Shown: positions 52,955 through 60,438 of the stretch, one piece after another | Layout: every line of letters starts with the position of its first letter | Numbering within the stretch: the first letter of the stretch is position 1 | Assembly: GCF_013408655.1 (NCBI RefSeq) | Contig: NZ_JACCBP010000001.1 | Location: 4,278,001-4,342,000 of the forward strand | Direction: 5' to 3' | DNA length: 64,000 nt | Origin: Pigmentiphaga litoralis | Lineage (GTDB): Bacteria > Pseudomonadota > Gammaproteobacteria > Burkholderiales > Burkholderiaceae_B | The notes under the pieces: generated by a model | What the model was told of the DNA's origin: nothing | Databases searched by the model: none | What the model saw: only the letters and a program-made list of their open reading frames with translations | Translations under genes and position numbers: made by a program

Positions 52955-53953
52955 TCATTCGGCCTGGATGTTGGCGCTCTTGGCCAGCTGCATGTAGCGC
53001 GCGGTGTCTTCCTTGATCAGCTTGGTCAGGTCCTGCGCCGATCCCTTCGTGACTTCCACGCCGGCGTTCGACAGGTTCTCTTGCACCTTCGGATCGGCCA
53101 GCACCTTGGTCACGTCGGCAGTGATCTTGGCGACCACGTCAGCCGGCAATTTGGCCGGGCCCATCAGCGCATACCAGATCGAAAAGTCGAAGGGCTTCAG
53201 GCCTTGTTCTTCAAACGTGGGTGTATCGGGCATCAGCGCGTACCGCTGCGCGGTCGACACGCCCACGGCCTTCAGGCGGCCGCTTTTGGCATAGGGCGCG
53301 ACCAGGTTCGCGCTGACGATCGCCAGCGGCACCTGGCCACCCAGCACGTCCTGCAACGCGGGCGCGCAGCCCTTGTAGCCGGCGTGCGTGGCGGTAATGC
53401 CGGCCTTTTGCTTGACCAGTTCCATCACGAAATGCTGCGGGGTCCCGATGCCGCACGACCCGTAGCTGAGCGAGTCCGGCTTGGCCTTGGCGATCGCGAT
53501 CAATTCCTTGACGTTGCTGATCTTGACCGACGGATGCGCCGCCAGCGCGATCGGCGTCACGCCCAGGATCATGATCGGGGTCAGGTCCTTTTCGGCGTCG
53601 TAGGGCAGCTTGCCCGTCAGGCCCAGGTTGCTGACCATGGTCGAATTCTGCAGCAGCAGGGTGTAGCCGTCGCCCGGGGCGCGAACCACGTCCTGGCTGC
53701 CGATGTTGCCGGATGCGCCTGCCTTGTTTTCCACGGCCACGCCCTGGCCCCAGATGGGCGCCAGGCCCGCGCCGATCTGGCGCGCCAGGATGTCCGATCC
53801 GCCGCCGGTGCCATAAGGCACCACCAGCCGCACGGTCTTGTTGGGATAGGCATCGGCGGCGTGCGCTGCTGCGCCTGCCAGCGCGCCGGCTGCCGCGACC
53901 GTCACCAGGGCGGTCGTGATCCAGGGCTTGCCGATCGAAAGGTTCATTGCCAC
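52955..53953 (-). CDS. Bug family (TctC-like) periplasmic substrate-binding protein
   Basis: 332 residues. The signal peptide ends GAAAHAAD. Motifs are VRLVVPYGTGGGSDILARQI and ENKAGASGNIG. The start is GTG with AGGAGA 5 bp before it, two codons before an ATG. Third gene of the gentisate operon. Two adjacent Bug genes of different sequence suggest that more than one aromatic acid is recognised. Confidence 0.92.
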   Translation of the reverse strand: MAMNLSIGKPWITTALVTVAAAGALAGAAAHAADAYPNKTVRLVVPYGTGGGSDILARQIGAGLAPIWGQGVAVENKAGASGNIGSQDVVRAPGDGYTLLLQNSTMVSNLGLTGKLPYDAEKDLTPIMILGVTPIALAAHPSVKISNVKELIAIAKAKPDSLSYGSCGIGTPQHFVMELVKQKAGITATHAGYKGCAPALQDVLGGQVPLAIVSANLVAPYAKSGRLKAVGVSTAQRYALMPDTPTFEEQGLKPFDFSIWYALMGPAKLPADVVAKITADVTKVLADPKVQENLSNAGVEVTKGSAQDLTKLIKEDTARYMQLAKSANIQAE

Positions 53954-54043
53954 GTCAGTCTCCTCGCATTACGCGGTAGGTCCGGGCATCGTTGTGCCCG
54001 TCCATCATTCTGTTGATATCGGCAACGATCTGCTGCCGCTGTC

Positions 54044-54769
54044 TCACTGGTCGAGATCGACGTTGCCCAGCCGCTTGATCCACAGATTCCACGAACGCGG
54101 CAATTGCCCTTCGTTCATTTCGGTGGCCAGGCGCGCTTCTTCGCCATTCAGGAAAGTGATCTCGCCCAGGCCCTGCGCTTCCAGCTGCAGGCGCGCGTTG
54201 ATCTCGGTATAGATCGCGCGGAACACGGCCGCTTCGATCGATCCACCCACCACCGTGGATCCATGGCCGCGCATCAGCACGCAATTGCAATCGCCCATGG
54301 ACTTGGCCAGCGCTTCGCCCAGGTGCTTGTCGCGGATCAGCATGTCGGTATCGCCACCGGCATCACGGATTTCAAAGTGGGCCGACCCCGCGCCCAGAAA
54401 GCTGGACATGTGGAACACCGGCTTCAGTGCGTGCTTGGTGATGGCGAACGGGATCACGCTCATCGAATGGCTGTGCACCACCGACATCACGTCCGGGCGC
54501 GCGCGATACAGCTCGGCGTGGATGAAGCGTTCCAGGTAAGGACGTTCTTTGGAATCCGACACCGTGTTGCCGTCGAAGTCATAGCAGACGATGTCCTGCC
54601 GGCGCACCATGGCCGGCGCGCGGTTGCACGACAGCAGGAACACGCCGGGTTCGGTCGGATGGCGCACGCTGACGTGGCCCAGGCCATCGACAATGCCGTG
54701 GTCATACAGAATGCGGTTGGCGTAGACGAGTTTGTCGACGAGGTCGGAATCGGGAAGCGGGATGGCCAT
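54044..54769 (-). CDS. class II aldolase/adducin family protein, probable decarboxylase or aldolase
   Basis: About 241 residues. The zinc-binding His pair is in VVHSHSMSVIPFA and a third His in LMRGHGSTVVGG. The N-terminal block YANRILYDHGIVDGLGHVSV is family-typical. Members include fuculose aldolases and the 3,4-dihydroxyphthalate 2-decarboxylase of Gram-positive phthalate pathways. Within this operon, a decarboxylase acting on a hydroxylated phthalate or benzoate is the best guess. The start was chosen at MAIPLPDS; a longer frame adds nine residues. Confidence 0.8.
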   Translation of the reverse strand: MAIPLPDSDLVDKLVYANRILYDHGIVDGLGHVSVRHPTEPGVFLLSCNRAPAMVRRQDIVCYDFDGNTVSDSKERPYLERFIHAELYRARPDVMSVVHSHSMSVIPFAITKHALKPVFHMSSFLGAGSAHFEIRDAGGDTDMLIRDKHLGEALAKSMGDCNCVLMRGHGSTVVGGSIEAAVFRAIYTEINARLQLEAQGLGEITFLNGEEARLATEMNEGQLPRSWNLWIKRLGNVDLDQ

Positions 54770-54876
54770 CAGGCGGGTCCTGGAAAGGGAGGTCAAAAAA
54801 GGAAGGCGCGCGTCCGGCTGGCGGATGCGCGCAAGGCCGCTGCCGGATCGATCCGGGCAACGGCCTTGGAAACGTC

Positions 54877-56064
54877 TTACAGTTCGATGCCGCTATACAG
54901 CCAGTCGATTTCGAACGTGCTGCCCTTGGGGCGGCTTTCGACCAGGCTATTGCGCACGTCGCGCGCGCCACCCACCGCGTGGCAGATGCCGCAGAAAAAG
55001 CGTGACGTCAGCTGGATGCGACCCGTGCGCAAATATCGAGCATGCTCATAATCGAGCAGCGCCTGGTCCAGGCTGGGCACCGTGGTGATCTTGTTCGCCA
55101 GCACGGCCGCGTCTTCCAGCGCCATGCAGGCGCCCTGCGCCATGTATTGCAGGGTGGGGTGGGCAGCGTCGCCCAGCAGCGTGGCGCGGCCTTGCGACCA
55201 GCCCGCTTTCGGATCACGGTCGTACAGCACCCAGTTCCGGTCCTTGCGCACATAGCCCAGGTTCTTGCGGACGTTCTCGGTACACGGCGCAAAGATGCGT
55301 TCCATCTCGTCCGGCCCGATGGTGTCCGTGCGGCCCAGGCGCAGGTCGTCGTTTTCGACCACGGCCACGTTGTTCATGACCTTGCCGCCGCGCAGCCGGT
55401 ACTGGACCATGTGCAGATTGGGGCCGACCCACAGCACCACGTCGTCGGCATGGGTGGTGTCCGTGATCTCTTCCATCGGCACCACGCCGCGGTACGCCAC
55501 CTGGCCCGCCACGCGCGGCGCGCCATCGTCCAGCAGGGCGGCGCGCACCCGCGACTTCAGGCCGTCGGCGCCGATCAGCGCGGTGCCGTGATAGACGCTG
55601 CCGTCTTCACAGGTCACTTCCACGCCGTCCTTGTTCTGCGTAAAACCCTGCACCCCCTTGGACGTCTCGATGCTGACGCCCGGCATGTCGCGCACGGCGT
55701 CCAGCAGCATCTGGTGCAGATCGCTGCGATGAATCACGGAATAGGGGTAGCCGAACTTGGCCTGGAAATCCGAACCCAGCGCCATGCGCGTCAGTTCGCG
55801 GCCGTCGATCGCGTCGATCATGACCAGGTTGTTCGGGAAAAACGCGCGGTCCTTCAACTGATCGGCCACGCCCATGTGTTCCAGCATGCGGTAGGCGTTG
55901 GGACCCAGCTGCAGGCCATAGCCGATCTCGCCCAGCTCGGCGGCACGTTCCAGCACGCGCACCTTGCGCCCCTGACGGGCCAAGGCCAGCGCCGTTGCGA
56001 TGCCCCCGATGCCACCGCCCGCGACGATGAACTCGCCGGACGTCGTGTCGGATCTTGTCTCCAT
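54877..56064 (-). CDS. FAD-dependent 3-hydroxybenzoate 6-hydroxylase
   Basis: Class A flavin monooxygenase of 395 residues. FAD motif GGGIGGIATALALARQGRKV is at residues 16-35, followed by the DG region ALIGADGLKSRVR and the second FAD motif TLLGDAAHPTLQYMAQGACM. ELGEIGYGLQLGPNAYRMLE matches 3-hydroxybenzoate 6-hydroxylases (NagX/MhbM type), which make gentisate. It is first in the operon. The LysR regulator is divergent across an 88-bp gap with a T-N11-A box. Salicylate 5- or 1-hydroxylase-like activity is the alternative. Confidence 0.85.
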   Translation of the reverse strand: METRSDTTSGEFIVAGGGIGGIATALALARQGRKVRVLERAAELGEIGYGLQLGPNAYRMLEHMGVADQLKDRAFFPNNLVMIDAIDGRELTRMALGSDFQAKFGYPYSVIHRSDLHQMLLDAVRDMPGVSIETSKGVQGFTQNKDGVEVTCEDGSVYHGTALIGADGLKSRVRAALLDDGAPRVAGQVAYRGVVPMEEITDTTHADDVVLWVGPNLHMVQYRLRGGKVMNNVAVVENDDLRLGRTDTIGPDEMERIFAPCTENVRKNLGYVRKDRNWVLYDRDPKAGWSQGRATLLGDAAHPTLQYMAQGACMALEDAAVLANKITTVPSLDQALLDYEHARYLRTGRIQLTSRFFCGICHAVGGARDVRNSLVESRPKGSTFEIDWLYSGIEL

Positions 56065-56112
56065 GACAGCCTCTCTAGAATATTTTGGGCTATCTTAGTG
56101 AGCGCTACCCGA

Positions 56113-56127
56113 ATTGTTCAATCCAAT
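56113..56127. promoter_or_regulatory. LysR-type box between the gentisate operon and its regulator
   Basis: ATTG-N7-CAAT spans 56113-56127 and contains an exact T-N11-A (56114 to 56126). It lies 26 bp before the LysR start and 49 bp before the hydroxylase start. This is the expected regulator-binding site for an aromatic-acid-responsive LysR protein. Confidence 0.7.
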
Positions 56128-56152
56128 AGTTTCGATAGAAGGTATTTAAAAA

Positions 56153-57091
56153 ATGAATCTGGATGGCATCGATTTCCAGCTCTTCAAGACCTTCGAAGCC
56201 GTCTTGCGGACCCGCAGCGTGACGGCAGCGGCCGAATCGCTGGGACTGAGCCAACCCACGATGAGCTACGGCCTGAACAAGTTGCGGGCGCTGCTGCACG
56301 ACCCGCTTTTTGTTCGGATCGGCAACGAAATGCGGCCCACCCCCCGCGCGCAAGCTGTTGCCGTACCCATCCGTTTGATCCTGGAAACGCTGGAAAAGGA
56401 GGTTTTGGACACCAGAACCTTCGATCCGGCCACTTCCGACCGCGAAATCCGCTTTTGTATGGCGGATATCGGCGAGATGTATTTCCTGCCGCGCATCCTC
56501 CGGTTTGCCGATACCGTCGCGCCAAACATGACGTTTCGCGTGCTGTCGCTCACGCCCGACCGGCTCGAAGCCGCGCTTGCCAACGGCGACGTCGACCTGG
56601 CGATGGGCTATTTTCCCGACCTGAGCAAAGACAATTTCTTCCAGCAGCAGTTGGGCACCAGCAGTTTCGTCTGCATCGCACGGGCGGGTAATCCCCACGT
56701 CGGCAAACGGCTGACCGCCAAGCGCTACTTCGACGCGCCCCACATCGCCGCCCACACCGCGCTGCGCAGCATGGAGGTGTTCGACCGGTCGCTATTGGCG
56801 TCCGGCGCCGAGCAGCCCCGCGTCAAACTGCGCGTGCCGCACTTCATCGCACTGCTCGGCATCGTCGCCCAATCCGACCTGATAGCGACCGTGCCCTTGG
56901 AGGCCGCCCACGCCGTCACGCACGCCAGCAACATCCGCGTCCACCGACTGCCCTTCCCATCGCCCGTTTTCGCACTGCGGCAACACTGGCACCGCCGGTA
57001 TCATCACGACCCGGTGAACAAGTGGCTGAGGGAGTCGATGCAGGGGCTGTTCCATGATCTGCTGTCGGAACGCGGTCTACCGAGTTATTGA
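56153..57091 (+). CDS. LysR family regulator (NahR/NodD-like), probable activator of the gentisate operon
   Basis: 312 residues. The HTH is at about 5-65, with TAAAESLGLSQPTMSYGLNK and LLHDPLFVRIGNEMRPTPRA, a pattern of the NahR/LinR/NodD subgroup. Effector-domain blocks include FCMADIGEMYFLPRI and NGDVDLAMGYFPDLS. Members respond to aromatic acids. Its position divergent from 3-hydroxybenzoate 6-hydroxylase with a shared T-N11-A box supports control of that operon. Confidence 0.92.
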   Translation: MNLDGIDFQLFKTFEAVLRTRSVTAAAESLGLSQPTMSYGLNKLRALLHDPLFVRIGNEMRPTPRAQAVAVPIRLILETLEKEVLDTRTFDPATSDREIRFCMADIGEMYFLPRILRFADTVAPNMTFRVLSLTPDRLEAALANGDVDLAMGYFPDLSKDNFFQQQLGTSSFVCIARAGNPHVGKRLTAKRYFDAPHIAAHTALRSMEVFDRSLLASGAEQPRVKLRVPHFIALLGIVAQSDLIATVPLEAAHAVTHASNIRVHRLPFPSPVFALRQHWHRRYHHDPVNKWLRESMQGLFHDLLSERGLPSY

Positions 57092-57130
57092 TCCCCCCAG
57101 GGCGCTCCGCGCCCCCCCCCTGGCAGAGCT
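57092..57130. repeat. GC-rich palindromic element, divergent copy
   Basis: Directly after the LysR stop, a C-run, GGGCGCTCCGCGCC and another C-run form a hairpin-capable element. Its GGCGCGGAGCGCC core (minus strand) resembles those of the elements at 35764-35820 and 59709-59813, but the flanking GTGCCGCCCC block is missing. Confidence 0.5.
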
Positions 57131-57225
57131 GACAGTGGTGACGGCGGTAGGTAGCAGATAGGTTGACGGGTTGCTCGCGCATCCGGTCACGGGTGCATTT
57201 CCCGCTTCCTACTGGTCCACCGCCC

Positions 57226-58710
57226 ATGACGCGCTTTGACAAGCTGTCCCGCCTTTCCACCACCAAGAACGTTTTGCGTGAGGGCCGCGACGCACTCGCG
57301 GTCGGCGAATCTTGGGGACCTGATTCCGCGTCCCGCCGCCGCCTGCTGTCCGCGGGGGCCTCGCTGGCTGTCTCGCCCTTGTTGCTCGCTGGCTGCGGGG
57401 CAGGGGAGGTCGATGATGTGATGCCGGCGCTGCCACCGGCGGATGGCGCGCCGCCGGCTACGACGGTGACGCCCGCGCCGGAGTCAACACCGGGCACGGC
57501 CCCGGTGACGCCGCCAGTGACCCCTCCAGGCGCCACTCCACCCGATACGTCCCCCGACACGCGCGGCCCCGCGCCACGCTACAGCGCGGCCGCCGGCGGC
57601 ATCGGCGAATTCCTGACCGCCAAAGGCTGGGACCGGCTGCTCGGCATGGCGGCGGGGGACGCCCTGATCCGCCAGATGCAAGGCCAGCTCAAGCGCCATG
57701 CCGACGAATTCGCCAAGATCACCCCCACGCCCGTGGCTTACCTGGCCGGCTCCAGAACCGACCATCAACCCATCGGCGTGCCCGCCATGAGCGCCGCGCA
57801 GATCGCCGCCGCCCACCTGGCCGAGCAGAACCTGTCCAGCATCCGCGCCGCCGCCTTCGACTGGCGCTGCCATCGGCGCGCCGAAACGCTGCTGGTCCTG
57901 CGCAACATGCTGCTCGCCTGGGCGCGAGTGCACGAGCCCTACGGCAATCCCCTGATCGACGAAACCCTGCTGAACCCCGCCGTCGCCTACTTCCACATCC
58001 GCGAAGCCCTGTCGGACGCCGACCGCGCCATCATCGAGCCCTGGCTGCGCAAAGTGGTGGATCGCAACCGTATCTGGTTCGAACGCATCACGGCCGACCG
58101 CAAGGCCGGACGCAACAACTGGATGTCGCATGGCCTGTGCAACATCGCCGTCAGCGCCCTCGCCATCGACTCGCGCACCGACCTGGACTGGGTCGCCAGC
58201 GCCGCCCGTGTCTTCCTGGGCGAACACATCGAACCCGGCGGCGAAACCGTCGACTTCCGCGGCCGGGACGCCCTGGGCTACCACTGCTACAGCCTCCGCG
58301 GCCTGGTATTGCTGGCCCAAGCCATGAACGTGCACGGCGTGTCGCTGTACGACTACCGAGCGTCCACCGCCGGCAACGGCAGCATGGCCACCGCCATGGC
58401 CTTCCTGATCCCGTACATCGAAAAGACCCGCGTGCACCTGGAATACGTCAACAGCCAGTACCCCCCGGACAAGACCAGCCTGCACATCAACCAGCTCGGC
58501 AAACCCTGGCAATTCGACCCCGGCCTGCCCTTCCCCTACGCCGACGCCTACGACCCCCGCTGGGGCACCTACGCCCGAGCCCAAGCCCGCGCCGACACCC
58601 CCACCGAAACCTACCTGCACCGCTTCCCCGGCTACAACCCCAGCTGGCTGTTCGGCGAAGTCACTCGAAGCCTGTCGGCCAGCTATCCCGAAGGTGTTCC
58701 GTACGCATGA
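57226..58710 (+). CDS. alginate lyase family (PL5-like) polysaccharide lyase, predicted lipoprotein
   Basis: About 494 residues. A long N-region with RRR precedes the hydrophobic segment and lipobox LLLAGCGAG (about residues 40-60), so export is probably by Tat with lipid anchoring at that Cys. A Pro/Thr-rich linker follows (about 65-115). The catalytic domain (about 130-494) is an alpha/alpha toroid with RRAETLLVLRNMLLAWARVH, AGRNNWMSHGLCNIAVSALA and DALGYHCYSLRGLVLLAQAM. The Asn/His residues there fit the PL5-type active site. The sugar substrate is not certain. No exopolysaccharide genes are adjacent. Confidence 0.72.
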   Translation: MTRFDKLSRLSTTKNVLREGRDALAVGESWGPDSASRRRLLSAGASLAVSPLLLAGCGAGEVDDVMPALPPADGAPPATTVTPAPESTPGTAPVTPPVTPPGATPPDTSPDTRGPAPRYSAAAGGIGEFLTAKGWDRLLGMAAGDALIRQMQGQLKRHADEFAKITPTPVAYLAGSRTDHQPIGVPAMSAAQIAAAHLAEQNLSSIRAAAFDWRCHRRAETLLVLRNMLLAWARVHEPYGNPLIDETLLNPAVAYFHIREALSDADRAIIEPWLRKVVDRNRIWFERITADRKAGRNNWMSHGLCNIAVSALAIDSRTDLDWVASAARVFLGEHIEPGGETVDFRGRDALGYHCYSLRGLVLLAQAMNVHGVSLYDYRASTAGNGSMATAMAFLIPYIEKTRVHLEYVNSQYPPDKTSLHINQLGKPWQFDPGLPFPYADAYDPRWGTYARAQARADTPTETYLHRFPGYNPSWLFGEVTRSLSASYPEGVPYA

Positions 58711-58849
58711 TGCGCGACATGCGGGGGTCGATCAGTCGCATTGGCGGCATGCATCATGTCGCGAACTGCGCGCGAGATGTCGGTATGCGCAGTTCCGTCA
58801 ATGCAGGCTTGGCTGCTAGGTCTCCAGTGCTTAATTCGGTACAATTTGT

Positions 58850-58903
58850 TCAACACGGCCCGCTCCTCTGCGTCGAAAGACGTACGGGCGGGTTTTCTAT
58901 TTT
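58850..58903 (+). ncRNA. candidate structured RNA upstream of the Abi_2 remnant
   Basis: A -10-like TACAAT (58840-58845) precedes an imperfect hairpin: outer arms CCCGC (58859-58863) and GCGGG (58888-58892), then an inner stem TGCGTC-GAAA-GACGTA (58869-58884) with a GNRA loop. It ends in TTTTCTATTTT. It sits 10 bp before the broken Abi_2 gene. From memory, AbiF-type proteins of this family have been reported with upstream RNA antitoxins; a plain terminator or attenuator is the alternative. No clear -35 box is seen. Confidence 0.4.
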
Positions 58904-58912
58904 GTAGAGTGC

Positions 58913-59624
58913 ATGTCTCTCTACACCAAGCCCTTTCTAACGCTTGAGCAGCAACTTTCAGTCTTGAAAGCGCGAGGACTGTCAGTGTCTGACGATGTGG
59001 CTGCCCTCGCATGCCTGTCGCGTTTCGCTTATTACCGACTCAGTGCGTATTGGTACCCGCTGCGCGAAACGACGGTGGTCGCGCACGTTGCGTCGGGTCG
59101 CATGGTCGTGCAGCGCCTGGACCATTTCAAAGCAGATACCAATCTTCAGCAGGTCATTCACCTTTAATGGTTCGCGTCTGCCAATTTGGGTGTCTGTCGA
59201 GTTGTGGGACTTTGGCATGCTGTCGACATTCTTCAAAGGCATGAAGGTAGTGGACCAATCCGCCATCGCGGCCAGATATGGCATCCCTGACTGGCAACTC
59301 CTGCAGAGTTGGCTGCGCTCGCTGAACTTCGTGCGCAACGTTGCGGCTCACCATAGTCGGCTTTGGAACAAGAACCTGATCGATCAGCCCAAGCTGCCGA
59401 AAGCCGGCGCCATGCCGGATTTTGATGCCGTCATTGGTGTTCCAGACGTGACAACCCGATTATTTGTCGTGCTTTGCATCACGCTGCATTTGCTGCGCGC
59501 GGTATGTCCCAATTCGTCATGGCCGAAGCGATTGCGGCAAGAATTGATGGCATTCCCGACAATTCAGGGCTTGTCCGTGGCGGACATGGGCTTTCCCGCC
59601 GGCTGGGAAACCCAACCGCTATAG
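58913..59624 (+). pseudogene. Abi_2 (AbiD/AbiF-like, HEPN) abortive infection gene, internally deleted and frameshifted
   Basis: The first 80 codons (58913-59155) encode the Abi_2 N-terminus: YTKPFLTLEQQLSVLKARGL, LACLSRFAYYRLSAYWYPLR and HFKADTNLQQVI, then a stop at 59165-59167. The rest continues in another frame from about 59170 to 59624, with LPIWVSVELWDFGMLSTFFK and the HEPN-type RNVAAHHSRLWNKNL. The middle third of the family (roughly 90-110 residues) is missing, so a deletion of about 300 bp with frame change is the simplest explanation. Base composition is visibly lower in GC than its neighbours, suggesting acquired DNA. AGAG precedes the ATG. Confidence 0.88.
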
Positions 59625-59708
59625 AAGCCTTGATCGCAACGCCAGGCGCTGCGCGTGCTGGCGCCAAGAAACCCTATATCCAGGACACCGCGGATCTGGC
59701 TCCGCCAG

Positions 59709-59813
59709 TCCGCCAGTGCCGCCCCCGGGGGAGGCGCAGAGCGCCTGGGGGGACCTCTACTTCCGGTCCGCTGGTGCCGCCCCTGGGGGAGGCGCGAAGC
59801 GCCTAGGGGGGGA
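59709..59813 (+). repeat. GC-rich palindromic intergenic element, two tandem copies
   Basis: Two copies 58 bp apart share GTGCCGCCCC, GGGGGAGGCGC and AGCGCCT followed by a G-run (blocks from 59716 and from 59774). The inverse copy at 35764-35820 has the same sequence on the other strand. They lie between the Abi remnant and the convergent TRIC-like gene. Each can fold into a GGCGC/GCGCC hairpin and might serve as a terminator. Confidence 0.85.
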
Positions 59814-59816
59814 CAA

Positions 59817-60434
59817 CTACTTCCAGTCGTCGCGGTACACAAACTTTGGCATGTGCCAATCAAACCGGATCGCCAGCAACCGCACCACCAGCCCCGTCAC
59901 CATCGCCGCCAGCACCGCCACCTGCTGCGGCATGCCGGCGTACAGCGTGCCGATGAACACCAGCCCCACCAGCACCGACACGCTGGCATACAGCTCATGC
60001 CGGAACAGCAGAGGGATCTCGTTGCACAGCACGTCCCGCATCACGCCGCCGAAGCAGCCGGTGATCATGCCGCTCACCAGCACGATGATCGGCGACAGCT
60101 GCATCTCCAGCGCGACCTGGCAGCCGATCACCGTGAACACCACCAGCCCCAGCGCGTCCAGCAGCAGGAACAGCGCGCGCAGGCGCCGCATCACCGGCGC
60201 GATAAACGCGGTCAGCAGGGCCGCGGCGGCGGTGATCAGCAGGTATTCGGGGTGTTTGACCCAGGTCAGGGGATAGTGGCCGAGCAGCACGTCGCGCAGC
60301 GATCCGCCACCCAGCGCGGTCACGCAGGCGATCACGCACACGCCGACCCAGTCCATGCTGCGGCGCCCGGCCGACAGGGCGGCCGTCATGGCTTCCGCCG
60401 TGATCGCGATCACGTACAGCGTGACGAAAAGCAT
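59817..60434 (-). CDS. trimeric intracellular cation channel (TRIC/UPF0126) family protein
   Basis: 205 residues with seven hydrophobic segments in two repeats. The paired glycine-rich motifs ACVTALGGGSLRDVLLGHYP and GMITGCFGGVMRDVLCNEIP mark each repeat. Prokaryotic TRIC channels conduct monovalent cations, but some relatives are linked to glycine or other small solutes. It lies 4 bp downstream of the ampG-like gene. Confidence 0.9.
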   Translation of the reverse strand: MLFVTLYVIAITAEAMTAALSAGRRSMDWVGVCVIACVTALGGGSLRDVLLGHYPLTWVKHPEYLLITAAAALLTAFIAPVMRRLRALFLLLDALGLVVFTVIGCQVALEMQLSPIIVLVSGMITGCFGGVMRDVLCNEIPLLFRHELYASVSVLVGLVFIGTLYAGMPQQVAVLAAMVTGLVVRLLAIRFDWHMPKFVYRDDWK

Positions 60435-60438
60435 CGCC

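Noticed and set aside
59816-59865. Transposon end at the palindromic elements near the Abi remnant
   Set aside because: No transposase frame, no target-site duplication and no terminal inverted repeats were found around 57.1-59.8 kb.
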